Below, piece by piece: positions 43,567 through 52,467 of a DNA stretch of 64,000 nucleotides; position 1 is the first letter of the stretch, and every line of letters begins with the position of its first letter. A model generated the notes under the pieces. That model did no database searches. It saw nothing but the letters and a program-made list of their open reading frames with translations, and was not told the origin of the DNA. Source of the stretch: Acidimicrobiales bacterium (GTDB lineage: Bacteria; Actinomycetota; Acidimicrobiia; Acidimicrobiales; Iamiaceae); the NCBI GenBank assembly GCA_030448105.1, contig JAUJNP010000001.1, positions 297,403 to 361,402 on the forward strand, in the 5' to 3' direction. The position numbers were made by a program, and so were the translations under genes.

Positions 43567-44211
43567 TCAGCGGCCGGTGACGTCGTGGTGCCAGCGGGGG
43601 CGGTGCCGCTGCGCCCACGCTTCGGGCACCCAGCCCGACCACATGCCCCGCATGGCCACCGGTTCGCTGACGGCCTTGGCGATGTGGCCAGTGACGGAGA
43701 TCCAGATGCCGAAGGCAGCCAGGTCGTGCACGAAGGTGGCGCCGGTGCGCCAGGAGTCCGGGAACGGCCCGAACCAGCGCATCACCGACCCGGTCATGAG
43801 CGTGACCGGGAGCGCGCTGGCGAGGAAGAGGGCGTTCAGTTTCTGGCCGGCGTTGAACTTGCCCGACCGCAGGGCGAGGGACTGGCCCCGCGAGCGGAGC
43901 CAGAGGCGGTCGTCCGCGGTCCACCGCCCGATGCGGGCGGTGTCGCGGCGCAGGCCGTCCCGCCAGCGCCCCGCCACCGTGAGCACCAGGGGGACCGGCA
44001 GCAGCAGGCCGCTCCACACGTGGAGGTCCTTCATCAGGCCCCGGCGGCCCACCGCCGCCGCCAGCGGCCCGAAGTAGAGCACCGCACCGGTGGCCATGAG
44101 CGCGAGCACGAGGACGGCAGTGGACCAGTGCAGCAGCCGCTCGGCCCGGTCGAAGCGCACGATCCGGTCGCCGGCGAGCGTGTCCACGGTTCGGGTGGCG
44201 GCGGCGCTCAC
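43567..44211 (-). CDS. Cytochrome b561-like membrane subunit
   Basis: 214 residues. The GTG at 44211 overlaps the upstream molybdo-oxidoreductase stop (GTGA). Four or five membrane segments are visible, with candidate heme histidines in ERLLHWSTAVL, MKDLHVWSGLL, TFVHDLAAFG and SVTGHIAKAV. It resembles the formate-dehydrogenase-gamma/cytochrome b type. It probably carries electrons between the membrane pool and the Tat-exported oxidoreductase encoded before it. Confidence 0.85.
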   Translation of the reverse strand: MSAAATRTVDTLAGDRIVRFDRAERLLHWSTAVLVLALMATGAVLYFGPLAAAVGRRGLMKDLHVWSGLLLPVPLVLTVAGRWRDGLRRDTARIGRWTADDRLWLRSRGQSLALRSGKFNAGQKLNALFLASALPVTLMTGSVMRWFGPFPDSWRTGATFVHDLAAFGIWISVTGHIAKAVSEPVAMRGMWSGWVPEAWAQRHRPRWHHDVTGR

Positions 44212-44975
44212 CCCACCGGCTCGTCGGCCCCGTCGCGGCCGTTGGAGCGGCCGATCCAGGCGTCGACGTCGTAGCCCATGTCCTCCCAGTAGCCGGGAGT
44301 GAGGTGATCGACCACCTCGATGCGGTCGAGCCACTTGAGCGACTTGTAGCCGTACATGGGGGCGACATAGAGCCGCACCGGGCCGCCATGGTCGCGGGTG
44401 ACGGGCTGGCCCAGCATCTCGTGGGCGACGAGGACGTCGGGGCGGCGAGCCTGGTCGAGCGTGAGGCTCTCGGTGTAGGTGCCGTCGAACGACCAGAACC
44501 GAAGGTGGGTGGCACCGGGCTTCACGCCGGAGCGGTCGAGCAGGTCGCGGACGAGCACTCCCGCCCATTCGACGTCCTCCACCCGCCAGCCGGTGACGCA
44601 CTGGAAGTCCTTGGTCATCCTCGTCTGCGGAAGGTCGCGGCGCAGCTGCTGCCAGGACAGGTCGGCCGGCCGCTCCACCAGGCCGTCGACCCGCAGGCGG
44701 TACTCCTCGGTGGTGCGCTTCGGCGACGACCCGGTGACCGAGTAGATGCGGAAGCGGCCATTGCCAGGCAGGTACGACGTGAGCCCGGTGCGGTCCTTCA
44801 GGGTGAGTGGTCGCAGGGCCCGGTCGACCGCGCCCTGCACCTTCGAGCCGAACACCACCCCGGCCGCGCCGAGCCCGAGCATGCCGAGCACCGCCCGCCG
44901 CCCGACCCGCCGCCCACCTACCTCGCCCTCTCCGAGTTCGACGGAGTCGCCGTCAGAGTCGGAGGAGCTCACCAC
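44208..44975 (-). CDS. Molybdopterin-dependent oxidoreductase (sulfite-oxidase fold), Tat-exported
   Basis: 255 residues. A twin-arginine signal (GRRVGRRAVLGMLGLGAAG) is followed by the sulfite-oxidase-like Mo domain with the molybdenum-ligand cysteine in DFQCVTGW and RVEDVEWAGVLVRDLLDRSG. HGGPVRLYVAPMYGYKSLKW is typical of YedY/MsrP-like catalytic subunits. It acts outside the membrane with the cytochrome b encoded next. Substrate unknown. Confidence 0.9.
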   Translation of the reverse strand: MVSSSDSDGDSVELGEGEVGGRRVGRRAVLGMLGLGAAGVVFGSKVQGAVDRALRPLTLKDRTGLTSYLPGNGRFRIYSVTGSSPKRTTEEYRLRVDGLVERPADLSWQQLRRDLPQTRMTKDFQCVTGWRVEDVEWAGVLVRDLLDRSGVKPGATHLRFWSFDGTYTESLTLDQARRPDVLVAHEMLGQPVTRDHGGPVRLYVAPMYGYKSLKWLDRIEVVDHLTPGYWEDMGYDVDAWIGRSNGRDGADEPVG

Positions 44976-45094
44976 CGAAGGCTACGGCGCCAGCCGGGTT
45001 GGCGGACGGCACCCGAGGCGGTCGCGCTGGTTCGGCATAGACCAGCATGAGCGCGACAACCTCCGGCGAGAGGCCATCGCGCCGCGGCGCGGGG

Positions 45095-46237
45095 TCAGAT
45101 GACCTTGAGCTGGGGGTGGTAGCGACGGGTGGGGGCGAGCTCGACGTCGATGCGCTCGGCGATGCGGGCGAAGGCCTGGGCCGCCTCGGAGTCGGGCTGC
45201 TCGGCGACGATGGGCCGGCCGGTGTCGCTGCCCTCGCGCAGCTCGGGCACGAGGGGCACTTGGCCGAGGAGCGGGACCTCGAGCCGCTGGGCCAGGTCGG
45301 AGCCTCCACCGGCGCCGAAGATCTCGTAGCGACGACCGTCGTCGCCGGTGAACCACGACATGTTCTCGATGATCCCCCGTACCGACAGGTTCACCTTCTG
45401 GGCCATGAACGCCGCCCGCTGCGCCACCCGCTGGGCCGCCGGCTGGGGGGTCGTGACCACGTAGACCTCGGCTCGGGGCAGGAACTGGGCGAGGGAGATG
45501 GAGATGTCGCCGGTTCCGGGCGGCAGGTCGACGATGAGGAAGTCGGGATCGTCCCAGTACACGTCGGTGAGGAACTGCTCGAGGGCCTTGTGCAGCATCG
45601 GCCCCCGCCAGATCACCGGCTGGTCCTCCTCGGCGAAGAACCCCATGGAGATGCAGCGCACGCCGTGGGTCTCGGGCGGCACGAGCATGCCGTCGAGCAC
45701 CACCGGTGGCCGCTGCACGCCGAGCATGCGGGGGATGGAGAAGCCCCAGACGTCGGCGTCGACCACGGCCACGCTGCGGCCCCGGGCCGCCATCGCCACC
45801 GCCAGGTTGGTGGTGACCGACGACTTGCCCACCCCGCCCTTGCCCGACGCCACCAGCAGCACGCGGGTTCGGCTGGCGGGGTCGGCGAAGGGGATGGCGC
45901 GGCCCTCGGCGTGGCCGTGGGCCGGCTGCGAGCCGGCGGTGGAGGAAGGGTCGCCGTGGATGCGTTGGCGCAGGGCCGACAGCTCCTCGTCGGTCATCAC
46001 CGTGAAGTCGAGGGCGACGGAGTCGGCACCGTCGAGGGCGGTGACGGCCTGGCTCACCCGGTTGGTGATCTCGGCGCGGAGCGGGCAGCCGGCGACGGTG
46101 AGGGCGATCACCACGCCGACCGCGGGGCCGTCGATGGTGACGGCACGGACCATGCCGAGGTCGACGATGCTGCGGTGCAGCTCGGGGTCCTCCACCGGGC
46201 GGAGGGCCTCGATCACGGCTGCTTCGGTGACGGGCAC
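45095..46237 (-). CDS. mrp: Mrp/NBP35-family Fe-S cluster carrier ATPase
   Basis: 380 residues. The GTG at 46237 has GAGGAG upstream. An N-terminal MIP18/DUF59 domain (VIEALRPVEDPELHRSIVDL) precedes the ATPase with SGKGGVGKSSVTTNLAVA, VVDADVWGFSIPRMLG and DLPPGTGDISI. Mrp proteins carry and deliver Fe-S clusters. The usual CxxC cluster site near the C-terminus is not seen. It is divergent from an Fe-S-type regulator gene. Confidence 0.92.
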   Translation of the reverse strand: MPVTEAAVIEALRPVEDPELHRSIVDLGMVRAVTIDGPAVGVVIALTVAGCPLRAEITNRVSQAVTALDGADSVALDFTVMTDEELSALRQRIHGDPSSTAGSQPAHGHAEGRAIPFADPASRTRVLLVASGKGGVGKSSVTTNLAVAMAARGRSVAVVDADVWGFSIPRMLGVQRPPVVLDGMLVPPETHGVRCISMGFFAEEDQPVIWRGPMLHKALEQFLTDVYWDDPDFLIVDLPPGTGDISISLAQFLPRAEVYVVTTPQPAAQRVAQRAAFMAQKVNLSVRGIIENMSWFTGDDGRRYEIFGAGGGSDLAQRLEVPLLGQVPLVPELREGSDTGRPIVAEQPDSEAAQAFARIAERIDVELAPTRRYHPQLKVI

Positions 46238-46298
46238 CGGGTTCTCCTCGACGAGTGAGCGGGCCGGCGATCGGAGGCGCCGGTGCAGGGGTATTTCC

Positions 46299-46318
46299 CC
46301 TACGCCCATAGGTAGAAT
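46299..46318 (+). promoter_or_regulatory. Dyad and -10 box of the regulator gene, likely leaderless
   Basis: CCTA-N6-TAGG (46299-46312) abuts TAGAAT (46313-46318), a strong -10 hexamer eight bases before the GTG at 46326, so the transcript probably starts at or next to the start codon. The dyad in the core promoter suggests autoregulation, and being between divergent genes it may also control mrp. Confidence 0.5.
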
Positions 46319-46325
46319 ATCGGCC

Positions 46326-47060
46326 GTGGCGTCACGCCCACTGTCCCCCACCGACTTCGCGTCGGTCGTCACCGCCCTCACGTCGGCCTTCGGCGACGCC
46401 ACCCGCCGCAGCATCTGGCTGTTCGTGCGAGAGCAGCCCGACGGCGTGACCGCCTCGGAGGTGGCACAGCGCTTCGCCCTCCACGCCAACGTGGCCCGCC
46501 ACCACCTCGACAAGCTGGCCGGCGGCGGCTACCTGGAGGTGACCGCCTCCCGGGTCGGCACCGGCGGCGCCGGCCGGCCGTCGAAGCGCTACCGCGTGGC
46601 CGCCGACCAGGTCGACGTGGAGGTGCCCGTCCGCCACGACGACCTGGTGATCACCCTCCTCGGCCGAGCCCTCGCCCTGCTCCCGCCGGCCGAGGCCGAA
46701 GCCATGGCCACCGAGGTCGGGATGACCTACGGCCGGGACCTGGCGGCTTCCATGGGGGGCATGGCGGTGGGGGCCACGGCCGAGGGCCAGCGCTCGTTCC
46801 GGGCCGCCCTCCACGCCGTGGCCGACGCCCTCACCGCCCACGGGTTCGCCGCCCACGCCGAGCAGCGCGGCGGGGACCTGCGCATCGTGAGCGAGCACTG
46901 CCCCTTCGGCGGCACGGCGGTGGAGCACCCCGTCATCTGCGCGGTCGACCGCGGGATGGTCAAGGGGATGCTGGCCGGCCTCTACGGCGACACCGAGCCG
47001 TCCACCCGGGCCTCCCGGGCCATGGGCGACGCCGTCTGCGTCACCGCCGTCGACGCTTGA
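46326..47060 (+). CDS. Winged-helix regulator with cysteine-rich sensor, SufR-like
   Basis: 244 residues, GTG start. The N-terminal DNA-binding domain is SAFGDATRRSIWLFVREQPD, ASEVAQRFALHANVARHHLD, with a wing GGAGRPSKRYR. The C-terminal part has C-x12-C (EHCPFGG at about 192 and VICAVDRG at 205) plus a cysteine at about 238, as in Fe-S-binding SufR-type repressors. The divergent mrp and the nearby cysteine desulfurase support control of Fe-S metabolism. Confidence 0.85.
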   Translation: MASRPLSPTDFASVVTALTSAFGDATRRSIWLFVREQPDGVTASEVAQRFALHANVARHHLDKLAGGGYLEVTASRVGTGGAGRPSKRYRVAADQVDVEVPVRHDDLVITLLGRALALLPPAEAEAMATEVGMTYGRDLAASMGGMAVGATAEGQRSFRAALHAVADALTAHGFAAHAEQRGGDLRIVSEHCPFGGTAVEHPVICAVDRGMVKGMLAGLYGDTEPSTRASRAMGDAVCVTAVDA

Positions 47061-47119
47061 GGAACCCGAGACCCACACCCCCACGTCAGACGGTGACCAT
47101 CACCGCGCCAGGAGGAACC

Positions 47120-47746
47120 ATGACGACCCCCGATCGCCCGCACCCCGCTGACCGCCGGCCCCTCATCTCCGTGCCCGTCACCGTCGTGATCGTCGCGGCC
47201 GCGCTGCTCACCCTGGCCGCCCTGGCCGGGTGCGGCGTCACCGAGGACGTCGCCGGCCCCACCACCTCCTCGACACCGGGCACGGACGGGTCCACGACCG
47301 AGCCCGGCTCCACCAGCGAGCCGAGCACCACCAGCACGACCGACTTCACCCCATCGACCACCGAGCCGGACCCAGATCCGACGCCCACCACCGGCGGGGT
47401 CCCCGACCCGGGCGACCGCGAGTTCTGCGCCATCGCCGCCGAGTTGCAGGACCTCGACGACGAGCTGGGCGATGCCATCGAGGAGGGCCAGGTCGAGCGG
47501 TTCAAGGACGGCTACCGGCGCTACGTCGACGTCATGGAGCGGGCCGAGGAGAGCGCCCCGGATGAGGTCGTCGACGAGCTCGGGATCATGGTGGACGTGC
47601 TGCATGACCTGCAGGGCAAGGTCGACGCCGCCCGCACCACAGACGACCTGAAGGCCGTTGGAGACGATCCTTCGGTCGAGGGGGCCGACGACGCCTTCGA
47701 TGCCGTGCAGAGCTACACCGAGAACAACTGCCCCGACACCGACTGA
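47120..47746 (+). CDS. Putative lipoprotein with Ser/Thr-rich linker
   Basis: 208 residues. AGGAGGA precedes the ATG. A signal peptide with lipobox (LLTLAALAGC) is followed by a long Thr/Ser/Pro linker (TTEPGSTSEPSTTSTTDF) and a helical acidic domain (DREFCAIAAELQDLDDELGD) with a second cysteine near the C-terminus (ENNCPDTD). Family not recognised; a surface-anchored protein is likely. It ends 5 bases before the cysteine desulfurase. Confidence 0.75.
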   Translation: MTTPDRPHPADRRPLISVPVTVVIVAAALLTLAALAGCGVTEDVAGPTTSSTPGTDGSTTEPGSTSEPSTTSTTDFTPSTTEPDPDPTPTTGGVPDPGDREFCAIAAELQDLDDELGDAIEEGQVERFKDGYRRYVDVMERAEESAPDEVVDELGIMVDVLHDLQGKVDAARTTDDLKAVGDDPSVEGADDAFDAVQSYTENNCPDTD

Positions 47747-47751
47747 GGGCC

Positions 47752-48873
47752 GTGGACCGCGCCTACCTCGACCACGCCTCGACCTCCCCGCCCCGGCCCG
47801 AGGTGGTCGAGGCCATGGTGGCGTGCCTCTCCGCCCCGGCGGGAGACCCGGGGCGCATCCACACCGAGGGCATGACCACCCGAGTGGCGGTGGAGTCGGC
47901 CCGTGAGCAGGTGGCGACCTGGCTGGGAGCCCGCCCACGCGAGGTGGTGCTCACCAGCGGCGGCACCGAGGCCATAGCCGCCGCCGTGTGGGGTGCTTCC
48001 GAGCGGGGCCATCACCAGGTGGTGCCGGCGGTCGAGCACTCGGCCGTGCGGGAGGCGGCGGCCCGGGCCGGTGCGGTCAGCGTGGTCGGCGTGGACGGCG
48101 CCGGCCGGGTCGACCCGGCCGAGGTGGTCGCCGCCATCGGGCCCGACACCGCCCTGGTCCACGTGCAGTGGGGCAACCACGAGGTGGGGACCCTCCAGCC
48201 GGTGGCCGAGGTGGTGGCGGCGTGTCGCGACCGGGGCGTGCTCGTCCACGTCGACGCCGCCCAGGCCGCCGGGCGGGTGCCCATCGCCTTCGACGCCCTC
48301 GGCGCCGACCTGCTCAGCGTCAGTGCCCACAAGGTCGGTGGCCCGCCCGGCGTGGGCGCACTGCTCGTGCGCCGGGGTCTACGGCTGCGGCCGCTCATAG
48401 TCGGCGGTGACCAGGAGCGGGCCCGGCGGGCCGGCCTCGAGAACGTGCCGGGGGTGGTCGGCTTCGGGGCCGCCGCCGCCGTGCTCGCCACCGGCGACCG
48501 CCAGGCCCGGGAGGCAGCCGAGGCCCGCCGACTGACCGACCGGGTGCTGGCGGCCGTGCCCGAGCTCGACGGGGTGGTCGTGTACGGCGATCCCGACCAG
48601 CGGCTCCCCCACCTCGTGTGCCTCGGCGTGGGGGGGATCGAGCCCCAGGCCGTGCTGCTCGGCCTCGACCGGGCCGGCGTGGCCGCCCACTCGGGCAGCG
48701 CGTGCTCGTCGGAGTCCCTCGAGCCCTCCGCGGTGCTGGAGGCCATGGGCGTCGACGCCCACCGGTCGCTGCGGGTGTCCACGGGGTGGAGCACCACCGA
48801 CGCCGACGTCGACACCCTGCTCGACGCCCTGCCCACCGTCATCGCCGGCCTCCGCGCCCTCGGCGGTCCCTGA
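47752..48873 (+). CDS. Cysteine desulfurase (NifS/IscS family)
   Basis: 373 residues. PLP lysine in SVSAHKVGGPPGVGALLVRR (near residue 194) and catalytic cysteine in HSGSACSSESLEPSAVLEAM (near residue 317). N-terminal AYLDHASTSPPRPEVVEAM. It mobilises sulfur from cysteine for Fe-S clusters or tRNA thiolation. In many actinobacteria such a gene precedes mnmA; here an AtuA C-domain gene follows in the opposite orientation. Confidence 0.93.
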   Translation: MDRAYLDHASTSPPRPEVVEAMVACLSAPAGDPGRIHTEGMTTRVAVESAREQVATWLGARPREVVLTSGGTEAIAAAVWGASERGHHQVVPAVEHSAVREAAARAGAVSVVGVDGAGRVDPAEVVAAIGPDTALVHVQWGNHEVGTLQPVAEVVAACRDRGVLVHVDAAQAAGRVPIAFDALGADLLSVSAHKVGGPPGVGALLVRRGLRLRPLIVGGDQERARRAGLENVPGVVGFGAAAAVLATGDRQAREAAEARRLTDRVLAAVPELDGVVVYGDPDQRLPHLVCLGVGGIEPQAVLLGLDRAGVAAHSGSACSSESLEPSAVLEAMGVDAHRSLRVSTGWSTTDADVDTLLDALPTVIAGLRALGGP

Positions 48874-48892
48874 CCAGGAACGGGTTGCGAGG

Positions 48893-49261
48893 TCAGCGCG
48901 GCGCCGGCGGGCGGTGCCGTCGGCGGGCGGAGGTGGCCACCTCGTCGGGCACGTCGACCTCCATGCGCAGCAGCGTGCCGGCGTGGGTCTTGCCCAGGTT
49001 GTCGGACCGCAGCGACCGGGGGGCTCCACCGCCGAGCGCCCCGTGCATCACGAACTTCAGGGCCATCACGTTGGGGGCTTCGTAGCGCTCCACCGGGCCG
49101 TGCACGAGCCCGCCGAAGTGAGCCTTGACCGCCTCGGCCGTCACCGCCCGGCAGATGGCGTCGTAGGCGGCGGCGTCGTCGGCGAAGAGGGACACGTCGC
49201 TGATGTCGCCCTTGTCCCCCGACCGGGCGCCGCAGAGGTCGCGGAGCTGGATGCGGGCCAC
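48893..49261 (-). CDS. AtuA C-terminal-domain-like protein
   Basis: 122 residues, starting ARIQLRDLCGARSGDKGDIS, with VERYEAPNVMALKFVMHGAL. This matches the small C-terminal domain that in many AtuA (DUF1446) proteins is fused to the large domain. Here it is a separate gene, and the large AtuA gene lies 500 bp further on, beyond an oppositely oriented sixA. Role probably in acyl-CoA or isoprenoid catabolism, but unproven. Confidence 0.8.
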   Translation of the reverse strand: MARIQLRDLCGARSGDKGDISDVSLFADDAAAYDAICRAVTAEAVKAHFGGLVHGPVERYEAPNVMALKFVMHGALGGGAPRSLRSDNLGKTHAGTLLRMEVDVPDEVATSARRRHRPPAPR

Positions 49262-49297
49262 GGCGGGATCCTAGGAAACGCTCTAACGTCGTCGCCC

Positions 49298-49759
49298 GTG
49301 ACCGTCTACCTGGTCCGCCATGCCCACGCCGGCAGCCGCCACAAGTGGAAGGGCGACGACCGGGAGCGGCCCCTCTCCGACCGGGGGCGTGAGCAGGCGG
49401 CCGGCCTGGTCGTCGACCTCGGGGACCGTCCCGTCACCCGGGTGGTGTCGAGCCCCTCGTTGCGCTGTCGCCAGACGGTCGCCCCCCTCGCCCGGCACCT
49501 CGGGCTCGAGGTGGAGACCTGCGACCCGCTCGACGAGGGCACGTCCAACCATGACGCCCTCCGTCTGTTGCGCTCCCTGGCGGACGAGGAGGCGGTGGTC
49601 TGCAGCCATGGTGACGTGATCCCCGACCTCGTCAGGGCGCTCGCCGACGAGGGCATGAAGACCGACGGCGACGAGCGGGCCGCCAAGGGCGGCACGTTCG
49701 TGCTCGACGTCGACGGCGATCGCTTCACGCGGGCCACCTACATCGGGCCGCGCGCCTGA
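49298..49759 (+). CDS. SixA-like phosphohistidine phosphatase
   Basis: 153 residues, GTG start. The histidine-phosphatase signature TVYLVRHAHAGSRHKWKGDD is followed by SSPSLRCRQTVAPLA and VVCSHGDVIPDLVRAL, giving both catalytic histidines. The small size fits the SixA branch. It lies between two minus-strand AtuA-related genes, convergent with the larger. Confidence 0.88.
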   Translation: MTVYLVRHAHAGSRHKWKGDDRERPLSDRGREQAAGLVVDLGDRPVTRVVSSPSLRCRQTVAPLARHLGLEVETCDPLDEGTSNHDALRLLRSLADEEAVVCSHGDVIPDLVRALADEGMKTDGDERAAKGGTFVLDVDGDRFTRATYIGPRA

Positions 49760-49763
49760 GACG

Positions 49764-51098
49764 TCAGCCCTCCTCCCAGAGCCGGGTGACCTGGACCTGG
49801 CGATCGACCAGGGCGCGCTCGACGGCGAACGGCTCGACGGCGAGGAGCTGGGTGGGGCGGCCGTCGCGGGCGCGGCCGGCCGAGGAGATGCCGGGCGGGC
49901 CGGAAAGGCCGAGGAGGCCGGCGCCCTGGGGCACCTGGGCAGCCATCTCGGCATCGGCGCAGCGCCAGGCCAGGCGACCGATGACCTCGGGCGGCTCGTG
50001 GCCGCCGGCTTCGGTGGTCACGGCGGACGCGGTCGCGTCGCCGTAGGCGCCCGCCCCGAAGTACTCCTCGTGCCACTCCAGCACGGCCACGCCTTCGCGC
50101 TGGGCCCGGCGCCGTACCGAGTCCACCGCCACGCGGGCCTTGGCCTCGGCGTCGGGCCAGGAGTACGCGAAGCGGATCTCGCCCGCCCACCCCGCCGGGG
50201 TGCACACCAGGCCCTTGTAGGTGGCGGGCGGTGGGCCGCCCCGGGCGCCTGACACCCGCACGCGGTCGCCGCCCAGGTCGTCCACGGTGACGGCGGTGAA
50301 GTCGGCGGTGACGTCGGGGCTCAGGTAGGCCCGTGGGTCGTGCACCTCGTAGAGGAGCTGCTCCCGGACGGTGTCGAAGCTGACCCGGCCGCCGGTGCCG
50401 TCGGGCTTGGTGATCACCGCCGCACCGTCGGGTTCCACCTCGGCGATGGGGAAGCCGACCCGCAGCGGATCAAGGTGCTCCCACCAGGGGCCCGACCAGT
50501 TCCCGCCGGTGACCTGCCCGCTGCACTCGAGCAGGTGGCCGACCACCACCCCGGCGGCCAGGCGGTCCCACTCGTCCTCCCCCCAACCGTGCTCGAAGAT
50601 GAGCGGAGCGAGGAACAGCGCGGCGTCGGCCACCCGGCCGGTGACGACCACGTCGGCGCCACCGGCGAGGGCGTCCACGATGGGACGGGCACCGAGGTAG
50701 GCGTTGGCGAAGAGGGCGTGATCCGACAGGTCGAGCTCGGCGGCGAGGGGGCGGACGTCGTCGCCCACGACGGTGGCCACCCGCACGTCACCCGCCCCGG
50801 CTGCCTCCAGCGCCTGGCCCACGACCCGGCCGGCGGCGATGGGGTTGATGCCCCCGGCGTTGGTGATGAGGCGGGTGCGCCCGTCGACCAGCCACGGCAG
50901 CGCCTGGTGGACGTAGAGCGGCAGATCACGGGTGAAGCCGGCGGCCTCGTCGCGCTGGCGGTCCTTCTGGAGGATGGCGAGGGTGAGCTCGGCCAGGGCC
51001 TCGCACACCAGGTAGTCCAGCCCCGCATCGAGCAGGGCATCCACCGGTTCGTGGCCGTCGCCGTAGAAGCCCTGGCCGCCGCCGAGCCGGACGGTCAC
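49764..51098 (-). CDS. Acyclic terpene utilisation AtuA family protein (DUF1446)
   Basis: 444 residues. GTG at 51098 overlaps the stop of the ccmI-like gene (GTGA). Conserved segments: RLGGGQGFYGDGHEPVDALL, ITNAGGINPIAAGRVV, FANAYLGARPIVDALAGGAD and VVGHLLECSGQVTGGNW. It lacks the C-terminal domain, which is encoded separately at 48893-49261. AtuA takes part in citronellol/leucine-type catabolism in Pseudomonas; its role here is unknown. Translational coupling to cytochrome c maturation genes is odd. Confidence 0.88.
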   Translation of the reverse strand: MTVRLGGGQGFYGDGHEPVDALLDAGLDYLVCEALAELTLAILQKDRQRDEAAGFTRDLPLYVHQALPWLVDGRTRLITNAGGINPIAAGRVVGQALEAAGAGDVRVATVVGDDVRPLAAELDLSDHALFANAYLGARPIVDALAGGADVVVTGRVADAALFLAPLIFEHGWGEDEWDRLAAGVVVGHLLECSGQVTGGNWSGPWWEHLDPLRVGFPIAEVEPDGAAVITKPDGTGGRVSFDTVREQLLYEVHDPRAYLSPDVTADFTAVTVDDLGGDRVRVSGARGGPPPATYKGLVCTPAGWAGEIRFAYSWPDAEAKARVAVDSVRRRAQREGVAVLEWHEEYFGAGAYGDATASAVTTEAGGHEPPEVIGRLAWRCADAEMAAQVPQGAGLLGLSGPPGISSAGRARDGRPTQLLAVEPFAVERALVDRQVQVTRLWEEG

Positions 51099-51907
51099 GG
51101 TCCGGTTCCGGTCGCGGTCGTCGTCGTGCGGAGGCCCCGCTCGACGCGGTCGCGCAGGCCGGCGGTGAGGGCCCGGATGTCGGGCGGCGGGTCGAGCCGG
51201 TCGAGGGCGTCGAGCTCGGCCCGGGCGTCGGCCAGGCGCCCTTCGCGCTCGGCAACGATGGCCCGGAAGGCGCGGGGGTCGGGCAGGTCGGGGTCGGCGG
51301 CCACCGCCCGGGCCAGGAAGTCCTTGCCGGCGTCGAGGGCGTCGGCACCGGTCTCCTCCGGAAGCGAACCCGAGCTGAGCACGAGGGTCCACCCGAGGTA
51401 GGTGAGGGCGGTGGCGTTGCCGGGCTCGTCGTCGAGCACGGCGCGGTAACAGGTGATGGCCTCCGCCGCCCGGCCGGCGGAGGTGAGGTCGATGCACCGG
51501 TCGGCGGCGTCGGCCCTGGTCGGAGCGCCCCGCGTGGTCGGCACCGCCCCTGCCCCGGTGATGGTGTCGCCCGCCTGGCGGCGGCCCGAGGCCTGGGCCA
51601 CGAGGATCCCCGCCAGCACCGCCACAGCGGCGACTGCGCCCACCACCGCGACTCGACGGCCTCGCGACGATGACGGCGCTCCCTGGCCGCGCGCCTCCCG
51701 CTGCTGGTCGATGGCCCGGAGCACCTCGGCGGCGCGGGCGGTGTAGTCGTCGCGCAGGGCGGCGTGGTCGTCGGCGGCCAGGTCGCCGGCGGCACGCTCC
51801 CGGTCGAGGTCGTCGATGCTGGCCAGCAGGAAGTCACGCTCCTCCTCCATGGCCGCCAGGTCATCGGCGTCGAGGGGCTCGGGCTGGGTGCGGTCCGTGG
51901 CCTTCAC
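51095..51907 (-). CDS. ccmI: CcmI/CcmH-type TPR protein of cytochrome c maturation
   Basis: 270 residues. An N-terminal helical pair (LAAMEEERDFLLASIDDLDR, AADDHAALRDDYTARAAEVL) resembles CcmI. One transmembrane helix (VAVVGAVAAVAVLAGILVA) precedes TPR-like repeats (GRAAEAITCYRAVLDDEPGN, DFLARAVAADPDLPDPRAF). CcmI-type proteins hold apocytochrome c. The ATG overlaps the ccmH stop (ATGA). Confidence 0.8.
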   Translation of the reverse strand: MKATDRTQPEPLDADDLAAMEEERDFLLASIDDLDRERAAGDLAADDHAALRDDYTARAAEVLRAIDQQREARGQGAPSSSRGRRVAVVGAVAAVAVLAGILVAQASGRRQAGDTITGAGAVPTTRGAPTRADAADRCIDLTSAGRAAEAITCYRAVLDDEPGNATALTYLGWTLVLSSGSLPEETGADALDAGKDFLARAVAADPDLPDPRAFRAIVAEREGRLADARAELDALDRLDPPPDIRALTAGLRDRVERGLRTTTTATGTGP

Positions 51908-52467
51908 CGGCCGTCGCCCTCGCCGTGGGGGTCGACCGGCTCTCCGTCGGGTTCGCCGACGGAGAGCCGAGCGCGCCGGGCGGCGGCGACGAGGCGGCGG
52001 TCCTCGGCGCTGAGCTCAGCGGGGGCGGCCTGTTGCCAACGGCGGAACGCGAACCCGAGGCCGGCGAAGGCCAGCACCGCCGCCACCACCGGCAGCACCC
52101 ACACCAGGCCGGCCGGGCCCGAGCGGGCCGGGTTGAGCAGGATGCCCTCGCCGTAGCGGCTGGCGTAGAAGTCCCGGATCCGGTCCGGGGACTGGCCCTT
52201 GGCCAGGCGGTCGGCGATGTCGCGGCGGATGGCCTCGGCGGTGGGCGCGTCGGAGCTGGCCGCCGACTGGCCGGCGCACTGCGGGCACTTGATGGTCGAC
52301 GCCACCGCCCGCACCCGATCCTGGTCGCTGCCCCCGCCGACGGTCCGCGACCCGAGGGCGAGGGCCACCACGAGGACCACCGCCATGACCAGCCACGACG
52401 ACATCCACGGGCCCAACCGCGGGCCCTTCCCCGGGGCCCGCCGGGCGGCGACGGGAGGGCTCGCCAT
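51904..52467 (-). CDS. ccmH: Cytochrome c-type biogenesis protein CcmH
   Basis: 187 residues. The redox motif TIKCPQCAGQSAASSDAP corresponds to the CcmH LRCxxCQ motif that reduces apocytochrome cysteines. A membrane segment precedes it and another follows (GLVWVLPVVAAVLAFAGLGF). YGEGILLNPARSGP is also family-typical. The ATG overlaps the upstream thioredoxin gene stop by one base. Confidence 0.92.
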   Translation of the reverse strand: MASPPVAARRAPGKGPRLGPWMSSWLVMAVVLVVALALGSRTVGGGSDQDRVRAVASTIKCPQCAGQSAASSDAPTAEAIRRDIADRLAKGQSPDRIRDFYASRYGEGILLNPARSGPAGLVWVLPVVAAVLAFAGLGFAFRRWQQAAPAELSAEDRRLVAAARRARLSVGEPDGEPVDPHGEGDGR

